Source of the DNA: JAJUFS01 sp964599565
GTDB lineage: Bacteria > Pseudomonadota > Gammaproteobacteria > Natronospirales > JAJUFS01
Direction: 5' to 3'
Assembly (NCBI GenBank): GCA_964599565.1
Contig: CAZRFE010000014.1
Span: forward strand, 1-40,871
DNA: 40,871 bases
Within the stretch, counting starts at the first letter, position 1. The number at the start of each line of letters is the position of its first letter. The notes beneath the pieces were generated by a model that saw nothing but the letters and a program-made list of their open reading frames with translations, was not told the origin of the DNA and made no database searches. The position numbers were made by a program, and so were the translations under genes. Positions 31,974 to 40,050 of the stretch are shown one piece after another.

Positions 31974-34900
31974 CTAGCGCATCGCCTTTCGCGCGGCCTG
32001 CCATTGGTCATCCAGCCGCTTCTCCGATACCGGCATTGCGGTCTTCAGTTCCTGCGCGAACAGCGACACGCGGAACTCCTCGATCATCCAGCGCCAGGCA
32101 GCAAGTTCGGGATGGTTCCTGCACAAGGCATCCAGTGCATCGACGTCGCCTTCCGACAGTTCGTCGAGCCGATCAAGCTGCTTGCGAAGCGCAAGCTGTC
32201 CTGCGCGATCCTTGCCGGGATTGTTCGCGATTCGCTCGATGCGAAGCACGATGGCTTCAAGATAGCGCGGGATGCGCTGCAGCCATTCCGCGGGAGTCGC
32301 CCGCACGAAGCCGGGACGCACGAGAAATTCCAGTTGCGCGTCGATGTCCCGGATCGCGGCGAGCAGCGCGGGCGAAACGTTCCCGGAGAGCTGCTTTCGG
32401 ATGGCGTGATGGCGGTCGAGGATTTCCGCACACCGTTCGCCGAGTGCGTTCACTTCCGTCTGCAGGCTCGCGCGCACGCGATCCTCCAGCGCGCGGTATG
32501 CGCGTTCGTCGCGCACGTCATCCAGCGCGTCCCCCGCCGCGCGCTCCAGCGCCGCGATCACGATGTCCTCGCGCAGGGTTTCGCAGTTGCCGCCGCTGCC
32601 CGGCACCGTCTTGTACCGGAGACACGTTTCATGGAAACGCGGGATGTTCCTGCGCGCGAACTTCACGGCGTCGCGCAGGGCGAGTTCCAGCAGCCGGATG
32701 ATTGCAGTGCGCGTCGAACGCGCTGCATCCGCGGGCGTTGCACTCAGCGTGGCACCGACGCGAAAACCCTGCTCCGCGAGTGCGGGATAGGCTTTCAGCG
32801 TGCGGCCCGCGGAACGTATCTCGACGCTTTCGGGCATCTCGCCGAACACCCAGTCCGTGCCTTCGACTTCCGGCCATGCCGCGGCCTCGAGTCCGCGAAT
32901 CTCGCGCGATGCCTTTGCCGCGAAGCGCTGCTGCAGCTCGCGAAGATCGTTCCCCGCCGCAAGCGCGTTGCCTTCGGCGTCGCGCAGGCGAAACTTCATG
33001 ACAAGGTGCGCAGGAACATCGAGATCGCGAAACACGTTCGCATCGATCGGGCTTCCCGTCATGCGCGTCAGCTGCAGCGCGAGCGATTCACGGAGATCGC
33101 CTTCCGCGAACGGCATGGCATCCACGGCGGCGCGCGCGAAATCCGGCGCCGGCACGAAGTTTCTTCGAAGCGGTTTCGGCAGCGCGCGGATCATCGCCGT
33201 CACCTTCTCCTCGATGTATCCCGGCACCAGCCAGCCGGGACGTTCCTCCGGTACCTGCCCGACGAGTTCCACCGGCACGTCCATGATGATGCCGTCGAGC
33301 TCGCCGCCTGGCGCAAAGCGATACTCCAGCGGCATCGGCATGCCGTTGACATGAATGGCATCGGGAAATTTCTCGATCGTGATGTCATCAGGATCGCGCG
33401 CAAGCAGCGTTTCGCGGTCCGCGCGCAGTGCACGCTCCGCGTCTGTACGGTTTCGCCGGTACCAGGCCTTGAACGTGATGCCGTCGTGGATGCCTTGCGG
33501 CAGACGTTCAAGATAAAAGCGCTGCAGGGTTTCTGCGTCCACGAGAATATCGCGGCGGCGAACGCGCGCTTCGAGCGATTCGATGTCCTCGATCAACGCC
33601 AGATTGTGTTCGAGGAACGCATAGCTGCCGTCGATCTCGCCGGGCACGAGCCCGTCGCGAACGAAAAGTTCGCGCGCGACATCCGGATTCCTGCTGCCGT
33701 AATCCACGCGTCGTCCGCTCACCAATGGCAGTCCGAACAGCGTGACGGTTTCCGCGGCCGTCACGCGTCCGCTTGCACGTTCCCAGCGCGGTTCGCCGTA
33801 CTCGCGCGCAACAAGGTGCGCGGCGACCGCTTCTATCCAGCCCGCGTTCACGCTCGCCGCGGTGCGCGCCCAGAGTTTCTGCGTTTCGACAAGTTCTGCG
33901 GCGACGATCCACTTCGGCGGCGATTTGGCGAGCGCGCTGCCGGGCCACACCTGGAACTTCAATCCGCGTGCGCCCTTGAACATGCCGTCTTCATCCTTCA
34001 TGCCGACCTGCCCGAGACATCCGGCGAGCACGGCGTGATGCACGCGCAGATACCGCTCTTCCGGTGTCGCGTCGATGTCGCTGAACGTCATGCCGAGTTC
34101 TGCGAGCTGGTTCCTGATCTGCTGGTGCGTGTCGTGCCATTCGCGCAGGCGAAGGTAGGAGAGAAAATTCTCCTTGCACCATTTTCGAAGCCGGCTGCCG
34201 GAGAGGTGCCGGCGCTCCTCGTGGAAACGGTTCCAGAGATTCAGCAGGCCGAGGAAGTCCGATTTCGCATCCGTGAACTGCGCGTGCGCGGTATCCGCTG
34301 CCTGCTGCTGATCGAGCGGGCGCTCGCGCGGGTCCTGGATGGCGAGCGCGGTGGTGATGACGAGCATTTCCTTCAGGCAATGCTGCGCTTTCGCGGCAAG
34401 CAGCATGCGCGCAAGTCTCGGGTCGAGCGGCAGGCGCGCGATGTTCCTGCCGAGATCGGTGATGCGTCTTGCATCGTCAACCGCCTCGAGTTCCTGCAGC
34501 AGGCGATAACCGTCGTTGACGAACCGCGTATCCGGCGCATCGAGAAACGGGAAGTTTTCGATCTCGCCGAGCTTCAGCAACTGCATCTGCAGGATCACGG
34601 CCGCGAGGTTGGTGCGCTGGATTTCAGGATCGGTGAACTCGGGGCGCGCGAGGAAATCGTCTTCGCCGTAAAGACGGATGCAGATGCCGTCGGAAACACG
34701 TCCGCAGCGGCCCTTGCGCTGGTTCGCGCTGGCCTGGCTGATCTTCTCGATGGGCAGGCGCTGCACCTTGGAGCGATACGAGTATCGCGACAGCCGCACC
34801 TTGCCGGGATCGATCACGTAACGGATGCGCGGCACGGTGATCGATGTTTCCGCGACGTTCGTCGCAAGCACGATGCGTTTTGCGTGTCCGGGATTGAACA

Positions 34901-35852
34901 CGCGGTCCTGCTCGCTGGCCGAGAGCCGCGAGAACAGCGGCAGGATTTCCGTGCCCGGCGGATGATGCTTACGGAGCGCTTCGGCAGTCTCGCGAATCTC
35001 GCGCTCGCCGGAGAGGAACACGAGAATATCGCCCGGCCCTTCCTGCCAGCATTCATCCACGGCATCGAGAATGCCTTCAAGCTGCGAGCGATCGCGCGAA
35101 TCCTCGTCTTCACCTTGCAGCGGACGGTAACGGACCTCGACCGGGTACGTGCGGCCCGACACCATCACGATGGGTGCATCATTGAAATGCGTCGAGAAGC
35201 TCTGTGGATCGATAGTCGCGGAAGTGATGATGACCTTGAGGTCCGGGCGTTTCGGCAGCAGCTGCTTCAGGTAGCCAAGAAGAAAATCGATGTTCAGCGA
35301 ACGCTCGTGCGCCTCATCGATGATGATGGTGTCGTACTGGTCCAGGAAACGGTCGCCCTGCGCTTCCGCAAGCAGCATGCCATCCGTCAGCACCTTTATA
35401 TAAGAGTCCGGCGAGGCGTGATCGGAGAAGCGGATCTTGAAACCGACCTCGCGGCCAAGTTCGGTATTCATCTCCTCGGAAAGCCGCCGCGCGATCGCAC
35501 GCGCCGCGACACGGCGCGGCTGCGTGTGCGCGATCATGCCGCGCGTGCCGCGTCCAAGTTTCAGCATCAGTTTCGGCAGCTGCGTGGACTTGCCGGAACC
35601 GGTTTCGCCGCAGACCACGATGACCTGGTGTCTTTCCAGCGCGGCCGCAATGTCATCGAGGCGTCTTGAAACCGGGAGTTCTTCCGGAAATGCCGGTGAC
35701 GGCAGGCGCGCACGGCGCGCATCGGCACGCGCCTTCGATTCGGCCAGCAGCTTCTCGAAACGCGCACGATCCTTCGGCAAGCGCGCGAGACGGCGCAGGC
35801 GATGTGCATCGGCCTGCATGACAGCATCAAGATCGGGAAAGGTTTCAGTCAT
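31974..35852 (-). CDS. hrpA: ATP-dependent RNA helicase HrpA
   Basis: A 1292-residue DEAH-box helicase. Start MTETFPDLDAVM was chosen because it aligns with the E. coli protein; the frame is open 18 codons further. Motifs in order: GETGSGKST (I) near 95, TQPRRVAARAIA (Ia), DEAHERSLNIDFLLGYL (II), SATIDPQSFS (III), LPLFSRLSASEQ, VLATNVAETSITVP (V) and QRKGRCGR (VI), then the helicase-associated and OB-fold regions, and the long C-terminal DUF3418 region that defines HrpA (from about 700). HrpA has been linked to rescue of stalled ribosomes and to mRNA processing in E. coli. A 19-bp... short REP-like hairpin and the mazG end lie upstream. Monocistronic or co-transcribed with mazG is not decided. 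Confidence 0.96.
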   Translation of the reverse strand: MTETFPDLDAVMQADAHRLRRLARLPKDRARFEKLLAESKARADARRARLPSPAFPEELPVSRRLDDIAAALERHQVIVVCGETGSGKSTQLPKLMLKLGRGTRGMIAHTQPRRVAARAIARRLSEEMNTELGREVGFKIRFSDHASPDSYIKVLTDGMLLAEAQGDRFLDQYDTIIIDEAHERSLNIDFLLGYLKQLLPKRPDLKVIITSATIDPQSFSTHFNDAPIVMVSGRTYPVEVRYRPLQGEDEDSRDRSQLEGILDAVDECWQEGPGDILVFLSGEREIRETAEALRKHHPPGTEILPLFSRLSASEQDRVFNPGHAKRIVLATNVAETSITVPRIRYVIDPGKVRLSRYSYRSKVQRLPIEKISQASANQRKGRCGRVSDGICIRLYGEDDFLARPEFTDPEIQRTNLAAVILQMQLLKLGEIENFPFLDAPDTRFVNDGYRLLQELEAVDDARRITDLGRNIARLPLDPRLARMLLAAKAQHCLKEMLVITTALAIQDPRERPLDQQQAADTAHAQFTDAKSDFLGLLNLWNRFHEERRHLSGSRLRKWCKENFLSYLRLREWHDTHQQIRNQLAELGMTFSDIDATPEERYLRVHHAVLAGCLGQVGMKDEDGMFKGARGLKFQVWPGSALAKSPPKWIVAAELVETQKLWARTAASVNAGWIEAVAAHLVAREYGEPRWERASGRVTAAETVTLFGLPLVSGRRVDYGSRNPDVARELFVRDGLVPGEIDGSYAFLEHNLALIEDIESLEARVRRRDILVDAETLQRFYLERLPQGIHDGITFKAWYRRNRTDAERALRADRETLLARDPDDITIEKFPDAIHVNGMPMPLEYRFAPGGELDGIIMDVPVELVGQVPEERPGWLVPGYIEEKVTAMIRALPKPLRRNFVPAPDFARAAVDAMPFAEGDLRESLALQLTRMTGSPIDANVFRDLDVPAHLVMKFRLRDAEGNALAAGNDLRELQQRFAAKASREIRGLEAAAWPEVEGTDWVFGEMPESVEIRSAGRTLKAYPALAEQGFRVGATLSATPADAARSTRTAIIRLLELALRDAVKFARRNIPRFHETCLRYKTVPGSGGNCETLREDIVIAALERAAGDALDDVRDERAYRALEDRVRASLQTEVNALGERCAEILDRHHAIRKQLSGNVSPALLAAIRDIDAQLEFLVRPGFVRATPAEWLQRIPRYLEAIVLRIERIANNPGKDRAGQLALRKQLDRLDELSEGDVDALDALCRNHPELAAWRWMIEEFRVSLFAQELKTAMPVSEKRLDDQWQAARKAMR

Positions 35853-35880
35853 TCCGGCGTGCAGGCGTGTCGATGAGGGC

Positions 35881-35906
35881 GTGGGAGCGGCTTGAGCCGC
35901 TCCCAC
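35881..35906. repeat. REP-like palindrome between mazG and hrpA
   Basis: GTGGGAGCGGCT-TG-AGCCGCTCCCAC is a 12-bp perfect palindromic stem, with a GTGGGAGC head like the GTAGGAGC of the element at 1100-1125. It sits 21 bp past the mazG stop and 28 bp before the hrpA start. It may be a solitary REP and may also slow read-through from mazG into hrpA. Confidence 0.5.
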
Positions 35907-35927
35907 ATGTCGCGATTCCCGGGGCGC

Positions 35928-36871
35928 TCATCCCCGATGGTTCTTTTCCGCCATCCGCACCTCGTCCCAGATCGCATCCATCTCTTCCAGCGTGGATTCC
36001 GACGGCGTTCTGCCGCGCTTCGCGAGTTNNNNNNNNNNNNNNNNNNNNNNNNNNNNNNNNNNNNNNNNNNNNNNNNNNNNNNNNNNNNNNNNNNNNNNNN
36101 NNNNNNNNNNNNNNNNNNNNNNNNNNNNGCATCCATCTCTTCCAGCGTGGATTCCGACGGCGTTCTGCCGCGCTTCGCGAGTTCCGCCTCGACGGCGCGA
36201 AAGCGCCGCTCGAACTTCGCGTTCGTGCCGCGCAGCGCAGCCTCGGGATCGATCCCGAGATAACGCGCAAGATTCGTGATGGTGAAAAGGAAATCGCCGA
36301 GTTCCTCCGCGATGCGCGCGCGGTTGTCATCGACCTTCGCATCGACTTCCTCGCGCAGCTCGCCGAGTTCCTCGTCGATCTTCGCAAACACGCCGCCGAG
36401 GTCCGGCCACTCGAAGCCGACGCGTCCCGCGCGCTTCGAAAGCTTTGCAGCGCGCGTGAGCGCGGGAAGATTCTTCGGCACGTCATCGAGTACGCCGTGC
36501 GTCTTTCTTTCCGCGGCCTTCATGTCTTCCCATGCGGCGGTCTGATGCTCGGCATCGCGAATCGCGGCGTCGCCGAACACGTGCGGATGCCGGCGCGTCA
36601 TCTTCTCGATGAGTCCGTCAGCCACATCGTTGAAATCGAACGCGCCCGCTTCCGCGGCCATCTGCGAATGGAACACGACCTGGAACAGCAGATCGCCGAG
36701 TTCCTGCTTGAGGTCACCGAGATCATTGCGCTGGATGGCGTCCTCGACTTCATACGCCTCTTCAATGGTGTACGGCGCGATGGTCGAGAAATCCTGTTCA
36801 CGATCCCATGGGCAGCCATGTTCCGGATCGCGCAGGCGGCGCATGAGTTCAAGCAGCCGGTCGACGGACAT
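35928..36871 (-). CDS. mazG: Nucleoside triphosphate pyrophosphohydrolase MazG, interrupted by assembly gap
   Basis: MazG hydrolyses (d)NTPs to NMP and pyrophosphate. Two MazG domains are visible: the first with PWDREQDFSTIAPYTIEEAYEV, ELGDLLFQVVFHSQMA and the second with KIDEELGELREEVDA and AEELGDFLFTITNLARYL, the E-E-x-x-E-x-x-D type metal sites. The reading breaks at 100 N, but the sequence left of the N repeats exactly the 55 bases right of it. Collapsing gap and repeat gives a continuous end (STLEEMDAIWDEVRMAEKNH and RG stop) and a 262-residue protein, the E. coli size. The gene is therefore intact. Start MSVDRLLELM directly follows the GST stop. It is not a broken gene. Confidence 0.93.
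35974..36183. repeat. 55-bp direct duplication flanking the N gap
   Basis: Bases 35974-36028 and 36129-36183 are identical over all 55 positions, and the N run separates them. This is what a de Bruijn assembler with k=55 leaves when two contigs that overlap by k are scaffolded with a fixed 100-N gap. It is not a biological repeat. Confidence 0.9.
36029..36128. other. Assembly gap (100 N)
   Basis: Exactly 100 N, the conventional filler for a gap of unknown length. The flanking 55-bp identity indicates that the true gap is negative, i.e. contigs overlap. Confidence 0.98.
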
Positions 36872-37507
36872 TCAGCAGAACCTTTCCGTGATGCCTTCCG
36901 CCGCGAACGCATCGCGCACGGTTGCACGCGCGAGCATGCGCTGCGCGAACGCACCGAGTGCGGGCAGGCTGGCGGGCGTGCTTTGGAAATGCCTGCCCCA
37001 GCGCACGAGCATGAAGAGGTAGATGTCAGCCGCGGAGAACGCATCGCCGAGCAGGTACGGTCCGTTCTTCGCAAGATGCTGCTCGACATGCATGAACCAC
37101 TCGCCCGCGCGCCGCTCGGCCGCATCCTTCACGGCGCGTTCGTTGCCGTCCGTGATGTAGCGCTGCGGATAGAAATACGGCATCAGCGCGCCATGCAGCG
37201 TGCTCGCGAGAAACAGCATCCATTGCAGGTAATCGGTGCGCTCGGCAGCATCCGGCGCGGGCGCAAGCCCTGCGTCCGGATGACGGTCCGCAAGCCACAG
37301 GCAGATCGCCGCGCTCTCCGCCATCGCGCGCCCGTCGGTGACCAGTGCGGGGATGCGCCCGAACGGATTGATCGCAAGGTATGGCGCCTCGCGGTGTTCG
37401 CCGGCATCCACGTCGAGAAATGCGAGTTCGAAGTCCGCGCCGATCTCGCGCAGCAGGATGTGCGGCGCGAAACCCGCGGTGCTTGAACCGAGGTAGAGCT
37501 GGTACAT
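36872..37507 (-). CDS. Glutathione S-transferase family protein
   Basis: A 211-residue GST: N-terminal thioredoxin-fold domain (MYQLYLGSSTAGFAPHILLR, then INPFGRIPALVTDG with the cis-proline IPAL, and the ES pair in MAESAAICLWLAD) and a helical C-terminal domain (YLLGDAFSAADIYLFMLVRW). The S-x-x-x-x-APH start is like the bacterial beta-type GSTs, where a cysteine usually replaces the serine. The AGGACC ribosome site lies 6 bases before the ATG. The stop adjoins the mazG start directly (TGAATG), so co-transcription with mazG is likely. Substrate unknown. Confidence 0.9.
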   Translation of the reverse strand: MYQLYLGSSTAGFAPHILLREIGADFELAFLDVDAGEHREAPYLAINPFGRIPALVTDGRAMAESAAICLWLADRHPDAGLAPAPDAAERTDYLQWMLFLASTLHGALMPYFYPQRYITDGNERAVKDAAERRAGEWFMHVEQHLAKNGPYLLGDAFSAADIYLFMLVRWGRHFQSTPASLPALGAFAQRMLARATVRDAFAAEGITERFC

Positions 37508-37522
37508 GTCAGGTCCTGTTGC

Positions 37523-38170
37523 TCAGGCGGAAGAAACGTTCGCGGAATGCGCGGCGATCCGTTCCGCGAAATCTACCAGCATGGCGGCCGTCGCGCCCCA
37601 GATGCGGTAGTCGCGACCGCCGGCGGACCAGTCGATGACGTAGTACGAGACGCGCGTATCACGGAAGACGCGCGTCTCGCGCCGGCGATTCGCGGCGTCC
37701 ACGATGAAATCGAGCGGAACCTCGAAAATTTCCGCGACCTCGGTCGGATCGGGACGCGGCGTGAAGCCGGGCCGCACGAAGCCGACGACGGGAATGACCG
37801 AGTAGCCGGTCACGGTGACGTACTGCGGGAGGTAGCCGACGGGCCGCACGAAATGCCGCGGCAGCCCGGTTTCCTCTTCCGTCTCGCGCAGCGCGGCGTC
37901 GAGCGGGCCGTTGTCCACGGGCTCGACGCGACCACCGGGAAACGCGATCTGGCCGGGATGCTCGGGCAGCGTGTCCGTACGGCGCGTGAGCAGTACGGTC
38001 AGCCCGGAAGGATGCTCAACGAGCGGCACGAGCACGGCCGCGGGACGAAGCGTGTCGAGATCGGGGCGAAGGGATTCGGGAAGGTCACCGAGATTCGCTG
38101 CCCTGTACGCGGCCCGAACGTCCTTCTCGGGCCGCGTACCGGCCAGCATTTCTTCGATGATTTCCTTCAT
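37523..38170 (-). CDS. nudL: CoA-type Nudix pyrophosphatase
   Basis: A 215-residue Nudix hydrolase. The Nudix box is GGRVEPVDNGPLDAALRETEEETGL near residues 79-103 (first 20 shown in parts: GGRVEPVDNG, PLDAALRETEEETGL), matching G-x5-E-x7-R-E-x-x-E-E-x-G. Upstream LTRRTDTLPEHPGQIAFPGG matches the CoA pyrophosphatase signature L-L-T-x-R-x-x-x-L-x-x-H-x-G-Q-I-x-F-P-G-G (UPF0035), so the likely activity is hydrolysis of CoA and acyl-CoA to 3',5'-ADP and phosphopantetheine. Ends SANVSSA. It is on the same strand between GST and a small membrane protein, 15 bp upstream of the GST gene; these plus mazG probably make one transcript. Confidence 0.9.
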   Translation of the reverse strand: MKEIIEEMLAGTRPEKDVRAAYRAANLGDLPESLRPDLDTLRPAAVLVPLVEHPSGLTVLLTRRTDTLPEHPGQIAFPGGRVEPVDNGPLDAALRETEEETGLPRHFVRPVGYLPQYVTVTGYSVIPVVGFVRPGFTPRPDPTEVAEIFEVPLDFIVDAANRRRETRVFRDTRVSYYVIDWSAGGRDYRIWGATAAMLVDFAERIAAHSANVSSA

Positions 38171-38200
38171 TTTTCAAGGTGTAGCTTCAAGTCTCTAAAG

Positions 38201-38422
38201 TCATTTCTTTCCAAAGAAACCAAGTGCCGCGAGTATCGCTCCCACGCCGATGCTCGTCCCCGCGAGCCATGTCGGCACGCCTTCCGTTTCCGTCACGCCG
38301 ATGCTCGCCTGGCCGATCTCTATCCCGTGCTGTTCCTGCGGAATCCCGCCGAACACCAGTGCCAGGATGCCCAGCACGACCAGCACCACGCCGATGATCA
38401 GCAGAATCTTGCTGCCTGTCAT
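38201..38422 (-). CDS. Small two-helix membrane protein
   Basis: A 73-residue protein with two hydrophobic helices: about residues 6-25 (ILLIIGVVLVVLGILALVFG) and 51-69 (TWLAGTSIGVGAILAALGFF), ending FGKK. The loop between them (IPQEQHGIEIGQASIGVTETEG) would face the periplasm. GGAGGAG is 5-6 bases upstream of ATG, a strong ribosome site. Similar small proteins (DUF3185-like) are widespread and uncharacterised. It is the upstream neighbour of the Nudix gene and downstream of fumC by 53 bp. Confidence 0.8.
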   Translation of the reverse strand: MTGSKILLIIGVVLVVLGILALVFGGIPQEQHGIEIGQASIGVTETEGVPTWLAGTSIGVGAILAALGFFGKK

Positions 38423-38475
38423 GTCGCTCTCCTCCGTTCTGCAGCGCAGCCGCGAAGGAATGCGACATGCGACTG

Positions 38476-39873
38476 CTATTTCTGGATGCCGCCCTCGGTC
38501 AGCTTCGCTGGATCCAGCAGGCGGTCGAGATCCGCATCGGACAGGTCGGTGTTCTCCCTTGCCACGTCCTTCACCGGACGCTTTTCCTTGTAGGCCTGCT
38601 TTGCAATCGACGCGCCCTTGTCGTAACCGATCACGGCGTTCATCGCCGTCACGAGGATCGGGTTACGGTCCAGTGCGGTCTTCAGATTCTCCTCGTTGAC
38701 CTTGAAGCCGGCGATACAGGAATCACCCAGTGCGCGCGCGACGTTCGCAAGGATTTCAACGGATTGCAGCAGGTTGTAGGCAATCATCGGCAGCATGACG
38801 TTGAGCTGGAAGTTGCCCGCCTGCCCACCGACGGTGATCGCGGCGTCATTGCCGATGACCTGTGCGGCGACCATGGTCGCGGCTTCCGGGATCACCGGGT
38901 TGACCTTGCCCGGCATGATGGAGGAACCCGGCTGCAGCGCCGGCAATTCGATCTCGCCGAGACCGGCGAGCGGACCTGAGTTCATCCAGCGCAGGTCGTT
39001 CGCGATCTTCATGATGGACACCGCGACGGTCTTCAGCTGGCCGGAAAACTCCACGGCGGCGTCCTGCGCGGACAGCGACTCGAAGTAATCCTTGTTGGTT
39101 TCGAACGGCACGCCCGTCTGCTTCCTGAGCTGCTCGGCGATCTTGCGCCCGAAATCCGGATGCGCGTTGATGCCGGTGCCGACGGCCGTGCCACCTTGCG
39201 CAAGACGGACAAGGCGCGGCAGCGCGGAACGCACGCGCTCGAGACCGTTGCCGATCTGCGTCGCCCAGCCGCCGAGTTCCTGGCTCATGCGCACTGGCAT
39301 CGCATCCATGAGATGCGTGCGGCCTGTCTTCACCACCCCATCGAGCGATTTCGCCTTCGTGCGGATCACGGATTCGAGATGCTCGAGCGCGGGAATCAGC
39401 TTGTCGGTTGCTTCCAGCGCGGCGGCAACGTGAATCGTTGTCGGAATGACGTCGTTCGAGGACTGGCCCATGTTGACGTGATCGTTCGGGTGCACGGCCA
39501 CGCCGGCCTTCTCGCTCGCAAGATGCGCGATCACTTCGTTTGCGTTCATGTTGGAGCTGGTGCCGGAGCCGGTCTGGAACACGTCGATCGGAAAGTGGGC
39601 ATCATGCCGGCCTTCCGCGACTTCCAGCGCCGCTTCGCGGATCGCCTTTGCAAGCTTGCCGTCGAGCACGCCCAGTTCCTCGTTCACCGACGCGGCCGCG
39701 GCCTTGACGAAGCCCAGCGCGCGGATGAACGCGCGCGGCATCGGAAGTCCCGAGATCGGGAAGTTCTGGACGGCGCGCTGCGTCTGCGCGCCCCACAGCG
39801 CATCGGCCGGCACCTTGAGTTCGCCCATGCTGTCGCGCTCCGTACGGAAGCCCGCATCAGACTTCGGGGACAT
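38476..39873 (-). CDS. fumC: Class II fumarate hydratase
   Basis: FumC interconverts fumarate and malate in the TCA cycle; the class II enzyme needs no iron-sulfur cluster. The start at MSPKSDAGFRTERDS is set by AAGGAG six bases upstream; the frame is open ~300 codons further but without coding character. The product is 465 residues, as expected. Visible: the FQTGSGTSSNMNANEVIA block near 110, HPNDHVNMGQSSND near 140, KTGRTHLMDAMPVRMSQE near 190, and the superfamily signature GSSIMPGKVNPV near 325. It ends in a fumarase-specific C-terminal LLDPAKLTEGGIQK. It diverges from purB over 177 bp, which must contain both promoters. Confidence 0.97.
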   Translation of the reverse strand: MSPKSDAGFRTERDSMGELKVPADALWGAQTQRAVQNFPISGLPMPRAFIRALGFVKAAAASVNEELGVLDGKLAKAIREAALEVAEGRHDAHFPIDVFQTGSGTSSNMNANEVIAHLASEKAGVAVHPNDHVNMGQSSNDVIPTTIHVAAALEATDKLIPALEHLESVIRTKAKSLDGVVKTGRTHLMDAMPVRMSQELGGWATQIGNGLERVRSALPRLVRLAQGGTAVGTGINAHPDFGRKIAEQLRKQTGVPFETNKDYFESLSAQDAAVEFSGQLKTVAVSIMKIANDLRWMNSGPLAGLGEIELPALQPGSSIMPGKVNPVIPEAATMVAAQVIGNDAAITVGGQAGNFQLNVMLPMIAYNLLQSVEILANVARALGDSCIAGFKVNEENLKTALDRNPILVTAMNAVIGYDKGASIAKQAYKEKRPVKDVARENTDLSDADLDRLLDPAKLTEGGIQK

Positions 39874-40050
39874 GAATCGCTCCTTGTGATGTGAATGCTG
39901 CGGAAACTGGTCAGGGCTCGGGGAAATCCGGCAAAATACGCCTCTTTTCGACGGCGCCCGCGAACGATCCCGGTCCTGGAGAAGCGCGGATTCTATCGCT
40001 TCCCGACCGCCATTTCGAGGCGCGCCCGCCTTGCCAATACCGGAGCCTGA

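Noticed and set aside
31887..35669. A 1260-codon open frame on the plus strand
   Set aside because: It is the antisense of hrpA. Its translation is rich in R, H and A without any domain, while the opposite strand has all helicase motifs. Long antisense frames are expected in GC-rich genes.
35974..36183. Direct repeats as attachment sites or a target-site duplication around an inserted element
   Set aside because: The 55-bp identity ends exactly at the N run on both sides and collapsing it restores mazG; it is an assembly overlap.
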